Part shown: positions 31,851-42,400 of the stretch, piece by piece | Layout: each line of letters begins with the position of its first letter | How positions within the stretch are numbered: the first letter of the stretch is position 1 | Origin: Siphonodentalium dalli | Lineage: Eukaryota > Mollusca > Scaphopoda > Gadilida > Siphonodentaliidae | Length of the DNA: 64,000 nt | Direction: 5' to 3' | Assembly: GCA_032622095.1 (NCBI GenBank) | Contig: CP136069.1 | Coordinates: 63,780,819 to 63,844,818, forward strand | Notes under the pieces: model-generated | What the model saw: the letters and a program-made list of their open reading frames with translations, nothing else | Told to the model about the DNA's origin: nothing | The model's database searches: none | Made by a program: the position numbers and the translations under genes

Positions 31851-33160
31851 TGAAACCATTGTGCTGTGACACTATATGCTACAATTATAAGCACTCGTGA
31901 GATGTCGGTGTTTCTGAATATTCTATTCGCAAATACGTTTTTAGTGTTTAAAATTGATATCACACAATTTTGGTTCATCGAATTATATTTATAAACTATT
32001 GTTCCATACTTTGTTTCTCCTATTTGTGATATGAGGAAAAGAGTTACCCCAGCCATTAATCCAATGATCAGAGTCTAATATGAATGGATTACAGCATAAT
32101 TATAGCCATGTGTTCGTTGTTATTTTAAAGGAATGACGCTTAATCTATAGTCTTCCCCAAATCATCTTAACCCCAAACGCGTGGACATTTTTTTTTATTT
32201 TAGAGTTATGACATTTAAGCAAGGTCAGGACCTACACGTAGCTTAAATTTCCTAACTCTAAAATCCCCATACAAATTTTGGATTCGGTGGATTCTATGAA
32301 GAACCAAACTTATGATTTGGTTCTAGATGGAACCGAAGAAGCCTGGAATCAAACTGCTGGGTTTTATATGTTGGTATTACAGGTTTCTCCGGAGAACCAA
32401 TTTTAGAACTGTTGTCTTAGTGTATAAATTGCAAAGTCCGTTTATATTTAATATATAGAGCATGGCATAGAGTTGACTACGCGAGTATATATATAATACA
32501 CAGTATGATGGGTATATACATAGTTCACATCGCGACGTGGAGTGAACAATACCCACCCAACTGGGCACTATACCCGCGTAAATAGTCATGACAAGACATG
32601 CTCTATTTATTATACTTCACCCAACAATCCGAACTTGTAGCATGCATACTATAACCGTATCCTACCAACAACAACTGATGCTGAACTGTTCAAATGCCCT
32701 TCATATAACATTAATAGAAATCAAGCACAACTCGATAATATACTGAGAATATATGATTATCCACTTATATCGATAAACATTTTAAGAGAAACAATCGTCG
32801 CAAGAATGTGTTGAAATCTAGTTCAATAAACAAAAACGCGCAGTATTTATCTTTTGTTCTTTTTTAATTTAATTTAGACACGCTTTAGTAAATTGGTGGA
32901 CATATTTATATATTATATTTTCTCGAGAGTTATGTCTCTGTTCGTTGCTTTTTGTATGCGAGTTTGGTATAGTAGTGTGCTAAATTTAGGCACTATACAT
33001 TCAAGCATAGTAGTGTGCTAAATTTTGTACACCACAACTCCCGACCAATCAGAGGGTGCCTTTTTGGGTTAGGTGATATATAGGCTGATAGCCCACTGAT
33101 GCCCCCGATCCTTAACACCCTTCGTCTGGATTCCAACGACGGAAAGACGAAGAAATTTGT
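31850..33160. repeat. Unassigned sequence with one dispersed repeat and one hairpin
   Basis: 32,265-32,400 shares GAACCAAACTTA, GGTTCTA and TATGTTGGTATT with 12,600-12,730. 32,453-32,608 is a hairpin whose outer arms are ATAGAGCATG and CATGCTCTAT with a central pair GTTCAC..GTGAAC. AGTAGTGTGCTAAATTT recurs at 32,971 and 33,007. No gene is seen. Confidence 0.5.
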
Positions 33161-33289
33161 GTTTAAAAAAAAATGCTTCTTCCCTTTTTCTTGAATTTTA
33201 TAATAAAGGCCATAAAATGAAGGGTTAAGGAATGGGCCTTTCGGTCCATTCGAGAATGCCGGGTTAGCCCCCCCCCAAACACTCTCTCT

Positions 33290-33475
33290 ATGCCCCCGAT
33301 CGTCACAAAGCTAAACCACAGGAAAGATGCTCCACCCCTCTCAAAGCTAAACGCTGTACCACAGGAAATATGCTCCACCCCTGATCCCCAGAAAGCTAAA
33401 CGATATACCACGGGAAAGATCCCACGATCCTCTCAAAGCTAAACGCTACCACGGGAAATCTGTTTTAAAGTCAGA
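33290..33475 (+). repeat. Short tandem units, AAAGCTAAACG...CCACRGGAAA
   Basis: Four units of about 45-55 bases with CAAAGCTAAA, ACCACAGGAAA or ACCACGGGAAA and GATGCTCCACCCCTC. ORFs over this stretch on both strands are by-products. Confidence 0.75.
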
Positions 33476-33479
33476 CCGT

Positions 33480-34365
33480 GGCAATGGTAGACCAATTACA
33501 TGTAAGTCTTCTCGGTAGACACCAGCTTTGGGATACCGGTTGGGGTGATGCTGTTTTTGGGAAGAGTCCCGTCCCGTTACTCTTCTATAACGGACTTTAT
33601 GCCCAGAATAGTGGGCGGGAGTTATCTTGCTTGTATGTATTCGGATTGGGTCAAATGGAAGCTTTGCATATATATCACCATAGATTAGAGCTTTTCCCAA
33701 GCATGATGGTATCAAACATACATATATCAGAGGTCCGTTAAATGTAAAAAAAAAAACGATATTTATAAGTTAACAAAGCCCTGTTTTCAAAGAATTTCGA
33801 TTTGTCGCGCTTTCAGAAAATGCATGCATCAATAAACAATTAACGATCGTATCATCACTATACCTTTTTCTATCACGGTAAATGATATATCAATTTGAAG
33901 ACATATTAATCTAGGACATGTCAGATGATTAATCACATTCAGGGGTTTACGTGAAGGGACGGGCTGCATGCGTACATGTATATAAGGTATTTTGAATGAA
34001 AGTACGCTATACATGTATGGAATAGCAACGGGGTGGAACTCGGTCCAACACAGCATCATTCAACCGATATCCCGAGCTGTTGTGGGCCGAGAGGATTTGG
34101 TCTAGGTTCAATGAATAATAGGGCGAAGTTTCTCGTAAATGTTTATTTTTAGTATTATTAATCAAGAAATTGTTCATCTATAGACGGGTACGTTATTCCG
34201 TAAAATTTTCTCAAAGACACTGTAGGTCTAATTCTTCGACGGGGGCGGTGCAGTTGGCAGTTCCCGTGTGGACCCCCCCCCCCAACACCAACTGAGACCA
34301 TATAGTCACGTCCCTGCGACCCCTTGAATTGCCCCTGTCCATATATCATGTATTAGGACATTTTC
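33480..34365. other. Unassigned sequence
   Basis: A poly-C tract lies at about 34,270, next to CAGTTGGCAGTTCCCGTGTG, which recalls 23,437-23,470. ORFs of 76-89 codons on both strands are not recognisable. Confidence 0.35.
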
Positions 34366-34369
34366 AGAA

Positions 34370-34608
34370 AATAAGTTCAACAAATTTACGACTATATATA
34401 TGTCGTTTATTAACTTATTATCTGAACATTTCCCACCAATGAATAGGAATGTATATACTTTTGCACTATATATATATATACTAATATATCTTTAATTGTT
34501 CGTCTGTCGTCTGCTCATTTCCCCTGAACACCCCTCCAAATGAATAACATTCTACTCCAATGAATATTTTTGTAACTGAAATGGAGAATCCATTTAGTAC
34601 CGAAAGGA
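34370..34608 (-). mobile_element. piggyBac-like MITE (CCCTTTC family), - strand
   Basis: On the - strand it starts TCCTTTCGGTACTAAATGGA after TTAA (34,609-34,612), then CTCCAAATGAATAAC/CATTTGGAGGGGTGTTCAGG, GCAGACGACAGACGAAC and TTGGTGGGAAATGTTCAGAT. A hairpin around GTTCAACAAA/TTATTAACTTATTATCTG marks the far end. The last AAAGGG terminus is not preserved. Confidence 0.6.
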
Positions 34609-34984
34609 TTAATCTGATCAACCATTGTGTCAGTCAACATTAGATAATGTGTTATCGATCCAATTTCCATCAGGGAGTGCGCTGAATGAAGGGTTGTATG
34701 TACTTTAGTGGTTAAAATCCTCGTAGATAGTCCATGCAGGCACGCGATGTCAATGATATACATCGGAAAATCATCAATCAACTGCACCAAGGTGAATTCC
34801 GTGGGTATTTCTCAGCGTGAAGTTTTATTTGATGGGGGTTGATCATTGTCACATATCAACACCATCAGTTAAAATTTCGTTGAGGACCCAGTAGAAAGGG
34901 CGGACCATCTCACCAACATGCAGTCCACCCTTTCCATGGCGTCCTCGAAGATCGAGTTGTAGACCGTGTTTATATCATCGATTG

Positions 34985-35220
34985 GTCCCTTGGTCCGTCC
35001 CTGCACGCATGCATAATCCGAACTAACGTTCCTAAATTACTATTTCTTTTGCTTCATGGGTAAAAACTGTTTGATTCAGTCGAGGAACACTTCCATCAAA
35101 GCTCAGAGTTATCATATATCGATTTTAACCTGGAATATTTGGCGGCCTAGCAAATATTCGACGAGCCGATCGAGACTCTCGATACCTAATTTCTTTGAAC
35201 AAAATGTTTAATATTTGTTT
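34985..35220 (-). repeat. Dispersed repeat, second half of the 28,580 family
   Basis: The reverse complement aligns with 28,720-28,950: CGAGGAACA, CAAAGCTCAGAGTTATCA, GATTTT, AATATTCGACGAGCCGA, GAGACTCTCGATACC, GAACAAAATGTT. It is inverted relative to the 28,580 copy. Confidence 0.7.
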
Positions 35221-35221
35221 A

Positions 35222-35970
35222 ATATTGTTCATGTCATAAAAGTAGAGTAAATGAGGTAAAAACTTCCAACGGGTCGATCCATGACTGCATATATATATCC
35301 AGATCTGGAAGGAATGTGCCATCACCCTATAAATGTATAGCCATAGTCCGATTGCTTGTATTGTTATTTGGCGACGCATTCGATATACGTGTACATTAGT
35401 TATGTATGGCTCTTGTTCTTCGATCACCAAATATCCGAAAACACGAGCCAACCAACCAATGTAATGCCATATGATGTAATGATATATAGCACCGATTCAC
35501 GTCGTCTGTTGGTATCATCTGGCCTGTCTCGAATGTCGCCTAGCATACCGTTGTTGTCACCTCGGATCGCAACACAATTGCACTATTGGTCGCGCATACA
35601 AAAGTCAACTTTGGTCATGCGGTGTTTTCATATATATATTTTAAATACCAATCTATAGTAGTGTTGCAAAACAAAAAATATAATGCTTAATTCGACTTTA
35701 AATGCGATTTTATTCGTGCCCACGAATCGACGGAATACAACTAAATCCAAAAGGCGCACAATTGAAAATAAATCGATATACGGTCGGTAGTTCAAACTTC
35801 GAATCAATCATGTCCATATACATTATTGCCAATCACGAATGACGATGTTTACCGAATGTGTGGCATGACATAACCATTCTACCAACTTTCTGGCCATGGC
35901 CTACTACAAATTCCAAACTGACCGATATTCCGGAAACAAGATAAAGAAACGCCCGATAGCACGACCGCGG
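35222..35970. other. Unassigned sequence upstream of the 36,088 gene
   Basis: No repeat or gene is recognised. Several overlapping ORFs of about 100 codons on both strands lack any family resemblance. Confidence 0.3.
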
Positions 35971-35976
35971 CGACGT

Positions 35977-36007
35977 CTTATATATGAGGCTCGCTGAGTT
36001 GACGTCA
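35977..36007 (+). promoter_or_regulatory. Candidate core promoter: TATA-like box and CRE site
   Basis: TTATATATGAGG at about 35,978 lies 110 bases upstream of the ATG at 36,088. The full palindromic CREB/ATF site TGACGTCA follows at 36,000-36,007. The local sequence turns GC-richer (CGACCGCGGCGACGTC). Together these fit a promoter; the start of transcription is not known. Confidence 0.4.
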
Positions 36008-36087
36008 CAGTTAATTTGCCTTAGCGACGGGTAAGCAAACCGGGTTGCCCCATTTGTAGAACAATTTACAAGAATAACGCACAGAAG

Positions 36088-36445
36088 ATGGATCGCTACA
36101 CACCGATGGAAGGGGAAAACATTCCCGATCAGCACAAGAAAGGCACACCTGATCCACAATACGTCGACGACCAACTGCTCGTGGAATCCAAGAACAACTC
36201 AACCGACGCACATAATATTGCCGATGACTCGTTGCCCGCGGGACCAAAGAAAAGCTTGTCAGATACCCAGAGGCCGAATTCCAGTGGAGACAGTCGGCCG
36301 GCATCCGTGGCAAGTCTGTTTTCAAGATCCCCTCGACACAATGTCATGTGCAGATTGAGAAATATATCGAAGATAAAACCATTGGAAGCCGACATATTAA
36401 GCGATCTCCGAGAGGAGGGCCTTCTTCCCATGAAAAGGAGAGCAG
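36088..36445 (+). CDS. Exon 1 of the 245-residue protein
   Basis: ATG at 36,088 (AAGATGG context) to GCA-G before the donor GTACAT. 119 codons plus one base. The acidic/serine-rich first part turns basic at the end (PRHNVMCRLRNISKIKPLEA then DILSDLREEGLLPMKRRA). A 115-codon - strand ORF opposite is a shadow. An unspliced reading continues 56 codons past the donor to a stop at 36,618, so an intron-retained short form is formally possible. Confidence 0.75.
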
Positions 36446-39400
36446 GTACATTAATTATGTCTACATTTGTCATTATGCAACAATGTTACCATGACCGGCC
36501 ATTAACAGTTAAGTACTGTATTTTGCATTTTGACACATATTGGTACCAGGTACTAGAGCTGGACACGAACAAAATGTTGTACTTACCAATACCTAATTAC
36601 CATATATATGCATGTTGAGAGCAATTCAATAGTGACTAACGAGACAACCTGTTACCATTTTGGTGGTACCCTCAGCTTACTATCATTATCATACAATTTT
36701 TAATTTCTCAAGATGTTATGGATACTACATGGGATATATATTTTACTGATGGCAGATCGATGGATTTGGCTTAATCTCTTGTTCGATATGGTCTAAACAC
36801 AGACAGTAACTAACGGGACAGAAAGCGGACATCATATTTTATATTTCTATAAGGGGGTGCACAAATATAAACAACTGGAACTAAACAACAACTGTTTTAT
36901 CTTAAATGATGACAAGTTTAAACACTCACTCTCTGATGCAGATATTGCACCACCTTCTGACTGCGAAAAAATAAACAAACAGTGGCGTGACTAACGAGAC
37001 ATCCAACATCGTGATTAACGCCTGCTAACGCGGGACAAAAAATTCATCGGGCTTTTCCACTTTTATATAGGAAATTGGGTTTGTAGCTTGCAAATCCTAA
37101 GAAGAAACAATCGACTAAAACATTTTTATAACACAAACTTTTAAAATGAAACAATCTTGAATAAACTGTTGATAACTAAAACATGAGATTTAAAGGGGCA
37201 GTCATGCAGTAGACTCAGTACACATACCTAAACTTAATTATCAAGCTATTTTGGTGTGAGGATCACAATCAACAACACTGCAGTGTCAATGTAGCAAATA
37301 TTCGGTCAAAATATACATGTATACATTGTTTACTTTGAATCTACATATGTAAATGTTCGAAGCCTTTCGTCACTTTTAAAACCCAGTTTCCCACCAGAAT
37401 GCAATGTCATCCGCGAGATGACAACTGTTTTGATTGTCACATGGATTATATTAGGGGATTACCAAGGACAGACCTCATGTGCTCAACCACCATCATCAAG
37501 TCCATCAAAGGATTAAGCTCTCTGAACAGCGCACACGTACAGGATTATTACTAACAGACTAAATTAATACCAGGTCGGATCTTCCTTGTTAAACCACTCC
37601 TAGTCAACCAGAGGATTTAGCCATCCAGCACACATTGGGACAAACCAGACACACTACAGTCATATCTTAAAATTAGCCATGGCAAAAGGCATTGCCGCAG
37701 AAAAAACTGTAGAAGACACTATAGTAATTCATGCAATTATTAAGGAATGCTGTAGAAGAAAAATGACAATTACAAGGGATGTTTCAGATATAATACACGT
37801 GTCCTGGTTCGAGAAGGGGAATTATTGTTATTGTAGTGAATGATCTGAAACCAGAACAGATTTATGACAAAAATTTAGATTCATACATGTTATTACCCAT
37901 ATTCGAACTTGACCTGAATTTTGGACTGGCATACTAATTCTGGTTCCGTTTCGATGACCCAATCTTGAATGAAGTTATCATCCAGAAACCTCAAAACAAG
38001 AAAATTCTAAGTAAAAAAAGGGCCACAACTCTGGTAAAAATCATCGGACGAACCCCATAATCGAAATTGCCCTGTCCTTTGACTGGTATTTACTGCATAC
38101 CAAATTTGGTCCCAATCCGATAATCCAAATTAAAGATACGGGCGGGGTTGGCGGTGGACATGCTGTTAAAATATTCAGCTCCGTCAAAAACCGCCATAAA
38201 CAGAAAGAATAGTAAAATATAGACATACTTTGTTCTTATACCAATCAGAAATATAGCATAAACAGTATGTTATTGTCAAATGTTTTCTCTTTGTCATGTA
38301 AACAAAAGCAAAAAACGTTACAGAACCTGGCTTTTGTTTAAAACATAAAGAGCGTTATTTGTTACTGTTTTCCTGATACATGTATGGCAATATTAAAGAG
38401 CGTTTATATCACATGTGTGTAATTAACCAATAGAATTGTGCTGTGTTATGTAAACAGAAGCAAAACTTCTATAACACGAGCAGGTTCTTGTTTAGGGTAC
38501 GTTCATACGTTGGCAATATTGCACTGCAAACTGCAAAAATGCCAGCTGCAAAATTGCCAAAACGGATTAATTTCTGCCCGCTGTCAACAAATCAGCGTTA
38601 GTAGTGATCAATGAACGACAGCCGTTTGGCGTGATTGATGAGCTGTTTGCAATATATCAGAACACGGTGAGTGTTGGTATTCTTAGGCCAGTCAAAATAA
38701 TGTCACTTGACATGTTGGAATGTGATATCGCCACGGTCAGCGGTGGGATGCTGCTCATATATGAGTACAATAAACGTCACCTAGACAGGAGATGGTGCGT
38801 CCGCACTTGGCTCAACGAAGATAACAGACGAATTCAAATCTTCTCGGATAGCATCCCAAACTCCAAACTTGTCATTCCAATAAGTTTAGTCACATACTCG
38901 TTGGTCTTCATGTTAAGCAAAACAATAAGTTAAGAAAAACGGGGGAAGGGGGAGGGGACGTGGTGCTGATGTTAAACAAAACAAATAAATAGTAATACAA
39001 GTTAATCAAAAGCACACAATATATTGTTATTCAAATGGCATGAATAATAATATTGGCCCATATATGCTTTATCAATGCCAAAGACTAACATACCATTATC
39101 CCTACTGTTGGACCCCACCCCACCACCACGACGACACAACCAGTCACCTTTAAACCACTACAATTACATCGATATCGCAGTCTTGTTAGATGGTGTTGGC
39201 ACGTATTCGAACCCCAGCTTGATCTGAATTGAGTGATATCTCAATGTGCCATTCTGATCGATACATGACCATTTCGATAACAATTGAGAATTTGTACACT
39301 GAAGTAAGCACATTTGAAGCAATGCATGGATACTCATAGTGAGTCCTGCCACCACCTCCCCAATAGCTCCCATATTTATGACTCGGGAAGCATCACTTTT

Positions 39401-42400
39401 GGTACTATTTGTATCACGCCATATCATCATATCCTCATATAACGGAGATCCACATGTATAATTATGTGTGCATGAGAATCACAGAGAACACACCCCGATC
39501 CCATTCGATCGTATCAAGGACGGTACAGACACAATCAATTATTGTTAGTGGCCTTGTGTTGTGGCCACCGGTAGAGAGGTATACACCCGTTATCATATAA
39601 CACCGTTGATTGTTGACGACCAGCCACGACACAGCACGAGCTCGTCGGTAGCTGGCAAAAATGCCAGTTAACAAAACAAAACAACCTTTGCAGCTGGCAT
39701 TTTTGCAGTTTGCAGTGCAATATTGCCAGCGTATGAACATACACTTACGCACACCATCGTACGCATTGGTGACAATATATTATTTACGCGCTGATTATGC
39801 TTGGCATATGAACAAAATTATAAATATTTTAATATTCCTTCCGTTGATGGCGATTTGAACAAATATGAATATTTCTGCAACGAACGCCGCCCGTGCCTTT
39901 AAAGCTATCATCCAGAATCCATTGTCAGATGGATGCCTGCATACCTCACGAAGAGACAATGAGCATTATACACATGTAGATGACATTTTGCTTTTGTAAT
40001 GAAACAAACCGCTATATCTATAGACAATATTACTTTAGAGAAAAAAATGGTTATTTTTTATGCCATTCAGAATCATGACTAACGGGACAATTACGGTGGC
40101 GTGACTAATGGGAAAAATTTCACAAGTCACTATTCTCAAATTCTATTTGCCATAATCCATTTTCCATGATGTAGTAAATTGACTTCATATAGAGAGATAA
40201 TTTATAGAGACTGAAAATAGATATCTCACTGATGTGAAAGTTCTCACCTTTTTGGTTAAAAGAGGGGACAATTTCGTGACTAACGGGACATGAAAGTTCC
40301 ATGAATGATAAATAAATTTTCTTTGACAAAAGGGAAGAACCATCAAACTTAACATTTTATTGCAACAATCAGCATATTATTTCTAAACTTAAACATTAAA
40401 GTAACATTACGCCAACCCCATTATGAAGCTATACATCGGTAAATATTCTGCAGATCTGGCTCGTTTGCATATAGGACAGTCCAATTTGCGGTAAACGTCA
40501 AGGTACATGATTCTGGACATTCTAATAGTTTCAAAATTTTGTAGAAAAGACAGAAAGTCTTTTTCAAAAGACCATGCATGAAGGAGGCTCAGACCGTCTC
40601 ATGCGAAATTGCACATGGGAGTTTCCGCATGGTCCTGAATTATATAATTATTTCATCCCGTTTGACAAACATTGTAATTGATGGTAACATCCGCGTTCTG
40701 AATTTCCAATGCAATTTAACTTAACTTTTTGTGTTTAAATTAAAAACACCATGTGGAGAAATCTGCCGCACTATTTGTATATATGCAAGTGGATGTTGAT
40801 CGAATCAACACGGCGTATATATATTCATCCAACATTGTCGTTCATTAGTTTATCTCACATCAAAAATAATTATTGACATCTATATACAGTACAGTACTGT
40901 ATGTTTATACGGTTAGCCGTGGAGTGAACCCGAACGAATTTTGGATGCGTTTTCGTGGTATAATGTAATTCAATCATTATGCTGAGTGTTATACTGTCAC
41001 CGGTGATAACTGAATGTATTATATACCACCCCTGGTCAAGTGGTCCTGCTAATATATATTCTATGATGCTGGTGGTCCTGCTGAATTGCTATGATGCGGG
41101 TAGGGCAAACTGATGCTGTTACGAAAAAGTACCGTTATTTTTCCTTAAGTTGTCCTTTTCGCGGTGTTTGGCTAATCCGAGCGATTTGAGAAAAAACCAG
41201 TGTGTGTATGAAACATTCAAGAACATATATATTTTTGAAAAATATAATAATGCCTGCGCTATAGTGATTCTAAAACGACGTGAATATCCATCTTGATTAT
41301 AGTCGATTTTCAAAAGCTAATACAACCAGTATTAAAAATATTTCGCAATTAGTTAGACATCTCAGGTCGGGTACATGCTCATTATTCATTATGGCATTGA
41401 TAATGTACTTATGAGATTCAGATCATTATTGTTGCTGCTTAACCATGTATATATGATAGCCTTTGTGTCTGATTCCCCTGGGCCCATTTGACGTTATTGA
41501 TGATTAGTGCTTCTGTTATGCTGTGTGTATAACCATACCTTGCAATGCTGTATTCGAGCTGCGTGTAGTGAAGGTTACATTCCGTCAATCATAGCATTAG
41601 CTGCGAAATCTATTTGTAATTATTATAATCTTTTGGACTTATACAAATAATTCGATAATTTTATTCAAAGATAAATCGTGAGAACCATTAAGTAATGTTT
41701 TCGTTTCAAGTTTCACTTTCAGACTGCCAATGCACATTTTTCTCTCATTCTTGAAACGAATACAATAGTGTAAATAGTGAGCTATACTGTTTCAATTTCC
41801 ACTTCTAGCTGCCATGGCATTTTTTATCCCGATGACGATGAGTCGTGCATTAGCGGACGCCGAGAGAGAAAAGGGGCTGCGTCTCCCCCGACAGCGGCTC
41901 CAGAGGTTAGAGCCAATCCCGAGGAGCCACAGCGACTATACGCCGGAAGAACGAATCATCATGGCTGACGTCATGCGCAGAGAACGACTCACCGAGCTCA
42001 CGAACCGCGCGAAAGTGTCAGAGGAGCGAGGCAAAAAGGTTCGTGTACAGTTATGGTGTTGCCATGTTGGCGACCATCTTCAACAGAACAGTGTTAGGAT
42101 CAGGATACACCAATGTTTGCTATGAAATAGGGTAACTTGTAAACATTTGGACCAAATCGCAACTGTTTTCCCGAATGGTTACTTTGTGTGTTGTGCCTGC
42201 ATTATTTTTGACCTATCCCCATTCAATATGGCATATACATGTACCGGCTATAACCATCGATCGATCTATATTTACGTCGAAGCTATAACATATGTGAATA
42301 CCGCATGGGTGAATTCCAAAACTATAAAGCAAAATGTCGACGTTCAAAAGATGAAGCTTTAGTGAATTATGGCCACTAGAATTGAGGAGGTATCTGATAA

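Larger units (their letters stand above)
36632..40300 (+). repeat. Region with reiterated GTGACTAACGGGACA motif
   Basis: The 15-base word or close variants occur at about 36,631 (GTGACTAACGAGACA), 36,806, 36,987, 40,075, 40,098 and 40,272, with a weaker one at 37,011. All are in the same orientation and lie in intron 1 of the 36,088 gene. The set is split by about 3 kb containing the Harbinger element and other repeats. This could be one older transposon with repeated internal motifs that was later interrupted. Confidence 0.6.

Noticed and set aside
33478-33741. 87-codon + strand ORF
   Set aside because: Overlaps an equally long - strand ORF, begins in the tandem CCACGGGAAA repeat, and matches no family.
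36129-36473. 114-codon - strand ORF
   Set aside because: Shadow of exon 1 of the 36,088 gene, which has a coherent splice structure on the + strand.
39164-39430. 88-codon - strand ORF inside the Harbinger element as a possible Myb-like second protein
   Set aside because: No tryptophan-spaced Myb pattern is visible; left unannotated apart from a remark.
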